Positions 1 to 6,966 are shown, counted from the first letter of the stretch. The stretch: DNA of 7,952 bases from Bacillota bacterium (GCA_003242195.1 QGUQ01000078.1:1-7952); one strand, 5' to 3'. The notes: generated by a model not told the origin, from the sequence alone. Translations and numbers: made by a program.

Positions 1-40
1 CTGGGGGCACCGACAGATGTAGATGAGGGCCGCCCCGCCG

Positions 41-59
41 CCCCCCCCCCCCCCCCCCC
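41..59. repeat. 19-base C homopolymer
   Basis: An uninterrupted run of 19 C lies between a GC-rich stretch and the 3' end of the minus-strand transporter gene, whose stop is at 80-82. On the minus strand it is a G run immediately downstream of that gene. Tracts this long are prone to slippage and to sequencing or assembly error, so the length may be inaccurate. I see no gene that clearly contains it. Bases 1-40 have no feature I can support: two forward frames close at 20-22 and 24-26, so the tail of an upstream plus-strand gene is possible but cannot be identified. Confidence 0.9.
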
Positions 60-79
60 GCCGGCCCGGTTCCAGCCGG

Positions 80-994
80 TCAGGCTCCGGGCCGCCGCGG
101 CGCAGCCGGCATCATCCGTGCCGGGATCGTGGCCTTTCCCGCGGCGGGCCGGCCCGGGCGCTGTACCATGACGACGCCGGCGATGGCCAGTGCCCCTCCC
201 GCCAGCTCCAGACCCGAGGGCACCTCGCCCAGGGCCAGCCAGGCGATGAGAAGCGCCAGGGGCGGGTTGAGGTACAGCAGGCTGGTCACGTGACCGGCCG
301 GGGCGCGGGAGAGGGCATAGGCCCAAGCCACATACGCCACCGCCGACGGGAAGAGCCCCAGGTAGACCACAGCCAGCAGGGCGTCGGCAGGCAGGGAGGC
401 CGCCTGGCGGGCCAGGCCGGGGGCGAACACAAGCATGGGCAGCGTTCCCGCCCATGAGAAATAGGCGGTGAGCTGGAGCGACCCGTAGCGACGGTACAGC
501 GGCTTTTGTAGGACGAAGAACACTGAGGTGGCGATGGCGGCGATCAGGACCGCCAGTGCCCCCGCCGGCATCCCCAGGCCACCGGCGTCGCCCGAGGGGC
601 CGCCGCCAGCGCCCGCGCTGATCAGGGCGATACCGGCAAAACTGACGAGGATGCCGGTCCAGCCCCACCCGGTCAGCCTCTCGCCCAACAGGCGGTGGGA
701 GAGCAGGGCCGTGAAGGCCGGCGCCGTGCCGATGATCAGGCTGGCCGTCCCCGCCGGGACGGACACCTCCCCGAAGTTCAAGGCCGTGTGGTAGAGGGCG
801 ATGCCGGTCACCCCCAGGACGAACACGCGCCCAAGGTCCTCCCGGCGAGGCAGCGGCATGCGCGTGACCAGGGCAATCGCCGCAAAGGCCAGGGACGCCA
901 CCAGGTAGCGGGCGAGGGCCAGCTCGCCCGGTCCCAAGGCGCGTAACCCGATGCGGATCAGCGTGAAGGCTGAAGACCAGAAGACCAGTGTCAC
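80..994 (-). CDS. EamA/DMT-family inner-membrane transporter
   Basis: A 304-residue predicted polytopic membrane protein built as two tandem EamA repeats, about ten membrane segments in all. Repeat 1 spans roughly residues 1-127 and ends in a conserved LGE (103-105) followed by a long hydrophobic helix. A glycine-rich linker (about 128-143) leads to repeat 2 (about 144-278), which ends in a second LGE (255-257). A basic, proline-rich tail (279-304) follows. Members of the drug/metabolite transporter superfamily export amino acids, nucleosides or other small metabolites; the substrate cannot be read from sequence. The GTG at 994 has no Shine-Dalgarno motif and cuts into membrane segment 1. The frame stays open upstream, and a CTG at 1024 sits 7 nt after GGGGAGGG, adding about ten residues that complete the first helix. 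The gene diverges from the inositol operon, so a role in that pathway is possible but unsupported. Confidence 0.88.
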   Translation of the reverse strand: MTLVFWSSAFTLIRIGLRALGPGELALARYLVASLAFAAIALVTRMPLPRREDLGRVFVLGVTGIALYHTALNFGEVSVPAGTASLIIGTAPAFTALLSHRLLGERLTGWGWTGILVSFAGIALISAGAGGGPSGDAGGLGMPAGALAVLIAAIATSVFFVLQKPLYRRYGSLQLTAYFSWAGTLPMLVFAPGLARQAASLPADALLAVVYLGLFPSAVAYVAWAYALSRAPAGHVTSLLYLNPPLALLIAWLALGEVPSGLELAGGALAIAGVVMVQRPGRPAAGKATIPARMMPAAPRRPGA

Positions 995-1021
995 GGCGAC
1001 GGCGGCGGCCGCTCGCGTATC

Positions 1022-1039
1022 CAGACCCCATCCCTCCCC
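1022..1039 (-). promoter_or_regulatory. Ribosome-binding site suggesting a CTG start for the transporter
   Basis: On the minus strand GGGGAGGG (1039-1032) is followed after 7 nt by CTG (1024-1022), in frame with the transporter. Starting there gives a complete first helix beginning LDTRAAAAVAV. No ATG, GTG or TTG occurs in this frame between the upstream stop (1075-1073) and the GTG at 994. An ATG at 1031-1029 lies close to the same Shine-Dalgarno but is out of frame, so a one-base indel is the alternative explanation. Confidence 0.5.
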
Positions 1040-1049
1040 AGCTGCATCG

Positions 1050-1079
1050 TTGACAGCCAGCGGTTGTGAGTGCTAATAA
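1050..1079 (+). promoter_or_regulatory. Sigma-A-type promoter for the inositol operon leader
   Basis: A perfect TTGACA (1050-1055) is followed by an 18-bp spacer and TAATAA (1074-1079), with TG one base upstream of the -10 (1071-1072) as in extended -10 promoters. This AT-rich patch is exceptional in a window of roughly 70% GC. Transcription would start near 1086 and run rightwards, leaving about 600 nt before the ATG of ino1. The -35 lies just upstream of the divergent transporter start, so the two genes may share regulation. No convincing -35 for the leftward gene was found. Confidence 0.65.
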
Positions 1080-1399
1080 TTACAGCAGGACATTCTTGCC
1101 ATCCGGTCGACGCCCCCCAAGTGGATCAACTCACTCAGGTATTTCGACCTGTCCGAGCTTGTCTCAAGCGGATTCGGCCGGTTGAGCCGGATCCCCTTCT
1201 GATCACCGTCGCCAGGAATCGAGGGACCACCGGTGATCGCCGCGTGCGGTTGCCGGTCAAGCTTCGGTCGTAATACCAGGAAGCCTACCACCCCTCTGTG
1301 GGGGATTCCACCGACCTGCCGGCCATACCAGTCGTGACCCGGTGATGATGCCGCCGCGGGAGCGCGCCGTGCGCTTCCGCCGGGAGAGCCATCCGTTAC

Positions 1400-1484
1400 G
1401 AACCGGGGACGGAAGGTTCCCCTTCGGTTTCGCGCATAGGGGTGGACCCTGTGTGCGTCCCGGAGTGCTTTGGCTCCGGGATGC
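1400..1484 (+). other. Three consecutive hairpins in the ino1 leader
   Basis: Hairpin A pairs 1401-1404 with 1426-1429 and 1405-1409 with 1418-1422. Hairpin B pairs 1431-1441 with 1447-1457 (11 pairs, two of them G-U) and closes a GTGGA loop. Hairpin C pairs 1455-1465 with 1474-1484 (11 pairs, one G-U) and closes a TGCTTTGG loop. B and C both claim 1455-1457, so they either compete at the base or stack end to end. The G-U pairs would be A-C mismatches on the other strand, so the structure favours plus-sense RNA. Confidence 0.6.
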
Positions 1485-1501
1485 CCCGTGGTACCTGGCG
1501 A

Positions 1502-1556
1502 GGGAAACGGGCTGCCGGGATGGCGAGCCGGTAGGGGGGCGTCATGCCCGTTTCCC
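1502..1556 (+). other. 11-bp perfect stem in the ino1 leader
   Basis: GGGAAACGGGC (1502-1512) is the exact reverse complement of GCCCGTTTCCC (1546-1556) and encloses 33 nt that can form a further small stem (CCGG at 1515-1518 with CCGG at 1528-1531). No T run follows, so a simple terminator is unlikely. The stem lies about 130 nt upstream of the ino1 start. Confidence 0.6.
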
Positions 1557-1686
1557 CGGGGCGCGGGCACCGGTGCGTGACCGTGCCGGAGCAACTGGGT
1601 CCGAGAACCGGCGAGACGCAGGGATTGGGAAAGGGCCGGCCGGATGGCATCGTCGACCACATGGCCGTGTGAAGGGGGGTTTTGCG

Positions 1687-2805
<1,119 letters not shown>

Positions 2806-2811
2806 GCCGCG

Positions 2812-4188
2812 ATGCAGGCCGTGATCCTGGCGGCCGGCGCCGGGGAGCGCTTCCGGCGTACGGTCGCCGACGTTCCCAAACCCCTTTACCGCGTCCACGG
2901 CGTCGCCCTGGTGGAGCGGGCCATCCGCACCGCCTTCAGGGCCGGCTGCGATGAAGTCCTGGTGGTCACCGGGGCCTGGGCGGAAGAAGTGGAGCGCGCC
3001 GTGAGGGCCTCGGAGCGTCCCCAGGTGCGTACGGTGCGGGCGGCCGGCTGGGAGCGGGGTAACGGCGCCTCCCTGCTGGCCGCCGCCCCCTATCTCCGCC
3101 AGCCGTTCCTGGTGCTCATGGCGGACCACGTCATGGACCCCGCCATCGTGGTCCGGGCTGTCCGGGCAGCCGGCGAGCTGGCCGGCGCCCTGGAAGGCGG
3201 GGTGGCGGTGCTGGTGGTCGACCCGCGCCTTGAGCGGGTACACGATCTGGGCGAGGCCACGAAGGTGCGCAGGCGCGGTGACCGCATCGAGGACATCGGC
3301 AAGGAACTGGGCACTTTCGACGCGGTGGACACCGGGGTCTTCATCGGGTCCCGGGGGCTCCTGGCCGCGCTGGAAGAAGTGGCTGGCAGGCCCAACCAGG
3401 AGGTCGCCCTCACGGCCGCGGCCGCCGTCATGGCCCGGGCGGGGCGGCTGGTGGCCCTTCCCGTCGAGTCGGGGTGGTGGATCGACGTCGACGACGCCGC
3501 CGCGCTGCGGGAGGCGGAGCGGCGGCTATTGGACGAAGCCACCGCGTCGGGGGGCGACGGCCCGGTGGCGCGGTACCTGAATCGCCCCATCTCGCGGCAC
3601 ATCACCGCCCGGTTGGCCCCGACCCGGCTCACTCCCGACGGCGTGTCCTGGCTTGCCTTCGGCCTGTGCGGCCTGGGCGCCGTCGCCTTCGCCGCCGGCG
3701 CACCGGTACTGGGCGGGATGTTGTGCCAGGCCGCGTCCATCGTGGACGGGGTGGACGGCGAGCTGGCCCGCCTCCGGCTGGAGGCGAGGCCGGCCGGGGC
3801 TTTCCTGGACACGGTGCTGGACCGGTACGCCGACGCCCTCATCGTGGCAGGGCTGGTCTTGGGAGCCCTCGCCCAGGGTTGGCCGGCCGCGGTGGCCTGG
3901 GGCTGGGGGCTGGTCGCCATGGCGGGACTGCCCCTGTCCGCCCTGATGAAGGATCGCGTGCGGCTGGTCTTCCCGGCCCGCCGCGAACGCCGGTTCGACC
4001 CCCTGCGGGACGACCCGCCATGGCTGCGGTGGATCCCGGGCAACCGCGACGGTCGTTTCTTCATCATCTTCCTCACCGGCTTGCTGGGCCAGCCCTTGTG
4101 GGCGCTCGTCCTGCTGGCCGTCGTCGCCCACACCCTGGCCGTCGGCCGCCTCGTACACGTCATGCAGCGTGCGGCCGGAGGCGCGTGA
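2812..4188 (+). CDS. Bifunctional CTP:inositol-1-P cytidylyltransferase / DIPP synthase
   Basis: A 458-residue fusion. The N-terminal domain (about 1-240) is a sugar-phosphate nucleotidyltransferase fold: LAAGAGERF (6-14), PKPL (22-25), a probable metal-binding D in MADH (103-106), EATK (148-151), DTG (173-175) and WWIDVDD (222-228). It should make CDP-inositol from CTP and inositol 1-phosphate. The C-terminal domain (about 252-455) is a membrane CDP-alcohol phosphotransferase with the full signature at 312-337: D312, D315-G316, A319-R320, G329, D333, D337, spaced as in the family, with several hydrophobic helices. It should join CDP-inositol to inositol 1-phosphate, giving phospho-di-myo-inositol phosphate at the membrane. 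The same fusion beside MIPS is known from hyperthermophiles such as Thermotoga. ATG 2812 lies 6 bp after the ino1 stop, with only a weak GGCGGAG upstream, which suggests translational coupling. A different alcohol acceptor, such as a lipid, cannot be excluded, but the upstream MIPS supports DIP. No DIPP phosphatase is present. Confidence 0.92.
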   Translation: MQAVILAAGAGERFRRTVADVPKPLYRVHGVALVERAIRTAFRAGCDEVLVVTGAWAEEVERAVRASERPQVRTVRAAGWERGNGASLLAAAPYLRQPFLVLMADHVMDPAIVVRAVRAAGELAGALEGGVAVLVVDPRLERVHDLGEATKVRRRGDRIEDIGKELGTFDAVDTGVFIGSRGLLAALEEVAGRPNQEVALTAAAAVMARAGRLVALPVESGWWIDVDDAAALREAERRLLDEATASGGDGPVARYLNRPISRHITARLAPTRLTPDGVSWLAFGLCGLGAVAFAAGAPVLGGMLCQAASIVDGVDGELARLRLEARPAGAFLDTVLDRYADALIVAGLVLGALAQGWPAAVAWGWGLVAMAGLPLSALMKDRVRLVFPARRERRFDPLRDDPPWLRWIPGNRDGRFFIIFLTGLLGQPLWALVLLAVVAHTLAVGRLVHVMQRAAGGA

Positions 4189-4217
4189 GGGTCCGGGCCC
4201 GTTCCCCGATCCGAGAC

Positions 4218-4250
4218 CGCCGGGCGGCCCCGTAGGGGGGCCGCCCGGCG
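4218..4250 (+). terminator. Strong hairpin terminator after the DIP operon
   Basis: A 14-bp perfect inverted repeat (4218-4231 with 4237-4250) with a 5-nt loop lies 29 nt after the operon stop codon and before the next gene's promoter. The following bases (TCCATTCCTC) are pyrimidine-rich but not a true T run, as is common for hairpin terminators in high-GC bacteria. It separates the osmolyte operon from the SRAP gene. Confidence 0.7.
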
Positions 4251-4287
4251 TCCATTCCTCCCCATCCGCCCCGCCGGACGGGAACGC

Positions 4288-4296
4288 TGGTATACT
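4288..4296 (+). promoter_or_regulatory. Extended -10 promoter for the SRAP gene
   Basis: TGGTATACT matches an extended -10 element (TG, one base, then TATACT). No recognisable -35 lies 16-18 bp upstream, which extended -10 promoters can tolerate. It falls after the upstream terminator and 39 bp before the SRAP start codon, so the gene is probably transcribed on its own. Confidence 0.55.
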
Positions 4297-4335
4297 GGGA
4301 GCGGGTACGGCCCGACGCCGGGCGGTGATGTGGCC

Positions 4336-4998
4336 ATGTGCGGTCGCTATACCCTGACCACGCCGGTGGTGGAGCTCGAACGCCGTTTCCTGGTACGGTT
4401 GGGGGAGGACATGGCGCCCCGTTACAATGTAGCGCCGGGCCAGGACGTCCTCGCGGTGCTTCCCGACGGGGCCGGCGGGCGACAGGCCCTGCGCCTGCGC
4501 TGGGGCTTCATCCCCTCTTGGGCGCGGGAGCCGAAGCCCGGCCCCATCAACGCCCGTGCGGAGACGGCGGCGGAAAAGCCCATGTTCCGGCGCGCCATGC
4601 GCCGGGGACGGTGTCTGATCCTCGCCGACGGTTTCTACGAGTGGGAGCGCCGCGGGGCCCGCAAGCGGCCCTATCTCTTCCGCCTGGCAGATGGGGCCCC
4701 CTTTGCCTTTGCGGGCCTGTGGGAGCGGTGGGACGGACCGGGGGGGCCGCTGCTGACGTGCTGCCTGCTGACCACGCGGGCCAATGCCCTGGTCGCGCCC
4801 ATCCATGACCGAATGCCGGTGATCCTCCGCCCCGAGTGGGAGGAAGCGTGGCTCGACCCGGCCATCCGCGATCCCGCCGAGTTGGAACCGGCGCTAGCGC
4901 CCTACCCTACGGAGCGGATGTCCTTCCACCCCGTCTCGACGCGGGTCAACTCGCCGCGCAACGACGATCCGGGGTGCATCGAACCAGCCCTGGGCTGA
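4336..4998 (+). CDS. SRAP-domain protein (HMCES/YedK type), abasic-site DNA crosslinker
   Basis: A 220-residue protein that is a single SRAP domain. The family shields abasic sites in single-stranded DNA by forming a covalent link through the amino-terminal cysteine exposed after Met removal. The start is therefore fixed at ATG 4336, which gives Met-Cys-Gly-Arg-Tyr; an in-frame GTG at 4330 would bury the cysteine and is unlikely. GGTGA (4324-4328) upstream serves as ribosome-binding site. Other family residues are N31 in RYNVAPGQ (29-36), RWGFIPSWA (55-63), the catalytic-type glutamate E76 in NARAET (72-77), GFYEW (99-103) and H157 in HDRMP. The C-terminal segment around 200-214 is also typical. 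All active-site residues are present, so it should be functional. It has its own promoter. Bases 4999-5152 after it hold no gene I can support. Confidence 0.95.
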   Translation: MCGRYTLTTPVVELERRFLVRLGEDMAPRYNVAPGQDVLAVLPDGAGGRQALRLRWGFIPSWAREPKPGPINARAETAAEKPMFRRAMRRGRCLILADGFYEWERRGARKRPYLFRLADGAPFAFAGLWERWDGPGGPLLTCCLLTTRANALVAPIHDRMPVILRPEWEEAWLDPAIRDPAELEPALAPYPTERMSFHPVSTRVNSPRNDDPGCIEPALG

Positions 4999-5152
4999 GG
5001 GACGGCGCGGCGAGCCTTGCGGCAGTCCGGCGGCGCTCATTCGGGAGGAACGGCCGGGGCCGCCCAAGTTGGGATGGGTTGCGGAGTGATGCAGCCGATG
5101 TCGGCCCGGATACCACACCGGTCACAGCCGGGCACGGGAGGCGAAAGGACCC

Positions 5153-5908
5153 ATGCCGGGACCCACGCCGCTAGCGGTGGACATCGAGACCGTGGGCTTC
5201 GACTGGGATGAACTGCATCCCGAGGTGCAAGCCTACCTCCTGCGCCGCGCCCGTGATGACCAGGAGCGGGAGCGGGTGAAGGAAGAACTGGCCCTCCACC
5301 CGGGAACGGGCCGGGTGATCGCCATCGCCTTGTGGCGGCCTTATGAGAACCGGGGCGGCGTGCTGGTCGAGGATCCGTCCGTCGAGCAACCCCGCTGGGT
5401 TCGCTTCGAGGGGGCGGAGGGGGACGCCCAGATCTACCGCGGCAGCGAGCGGGCCATCCTGGAAGAGTTCTGGCGCTACGTGGGCCAGCATGCGGGTACC
5501 CTGGTGACCTTCAACGGCCGAGCCTTCGACGGGCCTTTCCTGATGATCCGTTCGGCCATCCTAGGTGTGGCGCCGACCCGTAACCTGGTCCCGTACCGGT
5601 ACAGCTTCCAGGAACACTGTGACCTGGCAGAGGTCCTGTCCTTCTACGGGGCCCGGCAGCGCAACTCGTTCCTGTTCTGGTGCCACCAGTTCGGCATCCC
5701 GTCGCCCAAGCAGGAGATGGACGGGAGCGCCGTCGGCACGGCCTACCGGGAAGGGCGGATCGAGGACATCGCCCGTTATTGCCTGGCCGACGCCCGCGCC
5801 ACGGCGGAGCTCTACCGCAAGCTGGAGCCCCTGATCGCCGTCATGGACGGCCGGCCCGGCGGCAATGGCCGGTACGGCAGTAACGAACCTTCCGGTGGTG
5901 TGGCATGA
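5153..5908 (+). CDS. PolB-like 3'-5' exonuclease (DnaQ-like fold)
   Basis: A 251-residue protein with the three exonuclease motifs of the DEDD superfamily. Motif I is VDIET with D10 and E12; motif II is in TFNGRAFDGPFL with N121 and D126; motif III is YCLAD with Y209 and D213, the DEDDy form. HCDL at 155-158 and a charged insertion between motifs I and II (about 15-95) resemble the predicted exonuclease family related to the proofreading domain of DNA polymerase B (Pfam DNA_pol_B_exo2). It probably removes nucleotides from DNA 3' ends with two metal ions; the physiological substrate is unknown. It has no polymerase domain. The start is supported by GGGAGG (5136-5141) and AAAGGA (5144-5149), though neither is ideally spaced. 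Its stop overlaps the next start as ATGA, so it is translationally coupled to the TrmI gene. No clear promoter is visible in the 154-bp gap upstream. The last 20 residues are glycine-rich and probably disordered. Confidence 0.85.
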   Translation: MPGPTPLAVDIETVGFDWDELHPEVQAYLLRRARDDQERERVKEELALHPGTGRVIAIALWRPYENRGGVLVEDPSVEQPRWVRFEGAEGDAQIYRGSERAILEEFWRYVGQHAGTLVTFNGRAFDGPFLMIRSAILGVAPTRNLVPYRYSFQEHCDLAEVLSFYGARQRNSFLFWCHQFGIPSPKQEMDGSAVGTAYREGRIEDIARYCLADARATAELYRKLEPLIAVMDGRPGGNGRYGSNEPSGGVA

Positions 5909-6894
5909 GCTTTGTCGACGACCAGCCAGGCGACGAGCGGCACCAGGTTCCGGAGATCCTCGACACCGGGTGTCCTTCTTCCGACGAAGATCTCGCCGGC
6001 GGCGCGACCGCGGGCACCCCGCAGCTGAACGGCGAGCCGCCCAGCCCGTCCGGATCGCCCGGCTCGGCCGGACGGGACGGCGGGGGCGGCCGTCCCTTTG
6101 CTTTCGGCGACCTGGTCGTCTTCGTCGACGCCAAGCAGCGCCGCCGATTGCAACGGCTGCAGCCGGGACGTGTGTTCCAGGCTCCACCCGGCGGTGCCAT
6201 CCGCCACGACGACGTCGCCGGCCTGCCAGAGGGGGCCGTGGTGTCCACCACGACCGGGCAGCCCATCCTCTGCCTGCGGCCGACGCTGGAGGAATACATC
6301 CTGGCCATGCCGCGGCGTACCCAGGTCATCTACCCCAAGGACCTGGGGCAGATCCTCATTCGCTCCAACCTGGGACCCGGGGGTCGCGCGTTGGAGGCCG
6401 GGGTCGGTTCCGGAGCCACCTCCCTGGCGCTGCTACGCCTGCTGGGCCCGACGGGAACCTTGGTCTCCTACGAGCGGCGCCCGGAGTTCGCGGAACTGGC
6501 CCGGGACAACGTCCGGCGCTTCCTGGGCGAGGACCCGCCCAACTGGCGGATCGAACTCCGCGACGTCTACGAGGGCATCGATGAGCGGGATCTCGACGCC
6601 GTGGTGCTGGACGTGCCCGAGCCCTACCGCTGCGTGGAGGCGGCGGCCGCCGCCGTGCGTCCGGGTGGCGTGTTGCTGGTCTGGCTGCCTACCACCAACC
6701 AGGTGCAGCAGATGGTGGTCGCCCTCCGCCGCCACCCGGCGTGGGATCTGGTGGATACCACGGAACTGCTGCTGCGCCCGTGGCATGTGAGCCAGGAGAG
6801 CGTGCGCCCCGAGCACCGCATGGTGGCCCACACGGGCTTCCTCATCACCGCTCGCCGCGTCACGGGGCCCGCACCCTTGCCTTCCCGCCCGTGA
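5905..6894 (+). CDS. trmI: tRNA (adenine-58-N1)-methyltransferase, TrmI family
   Basis: A 329-residue SAM-dependent methyltransferase expected to make m1A58 in the T loop of tRNAs, a modification important for growth at high temperature in Thermus. The small N-terminal beta domain (about 66-125) begins FAFGDLVVF. LRPTLEEYILAM (124-135) and YPKDLGQIL (143-151) are characteristic, followed by SAM motif I EAGVGSG (164-170), an acidic SAM-ribose residue in SYERRPEF (188-195), and the catalytic-region LDVPEPY (235-241). The C-terminal LPTTNQV (261-267) and HTGFL (309-313) are also typical. Residues 1-63 are an unusual acidic, then Gly/Pro/Ser-rich extension absent from Thermus TrmI as I remember it. 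A later start is possible, but the ATGA overlap with the exonuclease supports ATG 5905. TrmI normally acts as a cytoplasmic homotetramer. Confidence 0.92.
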   Translation: MSFVDDQPGDERHQVPEILDTGCPSSDEDLAGGATAGTPQLNGEPPSPSGSPGSAGRDGGGGRPFAFGDLVVFVDAKQRRRLQRLQPGRVFQAPPGGAIRHDDVAGLPEGAVVSTTTGQPILCLRPTLEEYILAMPRRTQVIYPKDLGQILIRSNLGPGGRALEAGVGSGATSLALLRLLGPTGTLVSYERRPEFAELARDNVRRFLGEDPPNWRIELRDVYEGIDERDLDAVVLDVPEPYRCVEAAAAAVRPGGVLLVWLPTTNQVQQMVVALRRHPAWDLVDTTELLLRPWHVSQESVRPEHRMVAHTGFLITARRVTGPAPLPSRP

Positions 6895-6911
6895 CCCCGG
6901 GCCTGGAGCCC

Positions 6912-6931
6912 GCCGGCCCCACCAGGCCGGC
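6912..6931 (+). terminator. Hairpin after trmI
   Basis: GCCGGCC (6912-6918) pairs perfectly with GGCCGGC (6925-6931) around a 6-nt loop, 18 nt after the trmI stop. No T run follows, so intrinsic termination is only a possibility. It may act together with the larger hairpin at 6961-6996. Confidence 0.4.
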
Positions 6932-6958
6932 AGGCCACCGGCCCGGCCGCGGGGTCGG

Positions 6959-6966
6959 TGTCGACA
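6959..6966. promoter_or_regulatory. Possible distal Spo0A box
   Basis: TGTCGACA is a palindrome matching the 0A-box core TGTCGAA at 6 of 7 positions on either strand, about 80 bp upstream of the candidate spoIIE -35. In this GC-rich genome such a match can occur by chance, and the site also forms part of a hairpin arm. Confidence 0.25.

Larger units (their letters stand above)
1086..1686 (+). promoter_or_regulatory. Long structured 5' leader of the ino1 operon, class unknown
   Basis: About 600 nt separate the predicted transcription start from ino1, and no frame looks like a real protein (the forward frame from 1342 is arginine/glycine-rich and composition-driven). The stretch holds a series of hairpins: 1136-1140/1147-1151, 1157-1161/1165-1169, 1170-1178/1186-1194 (one G-U pair), 1201-1208/1231-1238, 1431-1441/1447-1457, 1458-1465/1474-1481, 1502-1512/1546-1556 and 1566-1570/1583-1587. 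Bases 1071-1300 are only about 58% GC by hand count, below the neighbouring genes. It ends in AAGGGGGG (1672-1679), 7 nt before the ino1 ATG, preceded by a small hairpin (1658-1671). I could not match it to T-box, c-di-AMP, SAM, cobalamin, TPP, c-di-GMP or other classes from memory. A riboswitch, RNA thermometer, or separate small RNA with the operon behind it are all possible. Confidence 0.5.

Noticed and set aside
62..94. Inverted repeat CGGCCCGG/CCGGGCCG as terminator of the transporter gene
   Set aside because: The 8-bp stem has a 17-nt loop, spans the stop codon (80-82) and is followed on the minus strand by a G run instead of T.
1070..1273. 67-codon forward reading frame in the leader
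   Set aside because: Its GTG start lies within the predicted promoter (between -35 and -10), it has no ribosome-binding site, and the protein is unrecognisable.
1438..1484. T-box-like sequence: AGGGGTGGACCC followed by a hairpin containing CGTCCC
   Set aside because: It resembles the T-box core only loosely: one base of the core is missing and the following GCG is absent. I see no stem I/specifier architecture, and the downstream gene is not an amino-acid or tRNA-charging gene. The bases are better explained by the 1431-1457 hairpin.
1388..1510. c-di-AMP (ydaO-type) riboswitch ahead of an osmolyte operon
   Set aside because: This would fit the biology, and GGGGACGGAAGG and GGGGTGGACCC recall parts of the consensus. 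But the conserved CAGCTAAC-type segment and the closing P1 stem are not found, so I do not call it.
1342..1686. Forward reading frame continuing 115 codons upstream of ino1
   Set aside because: The translation is Arg/Gly/Pro-rich without domain features, and MIPS proteins begin at the Rossmann strand encoded from 1687, where there is a good ribosome-binding site.
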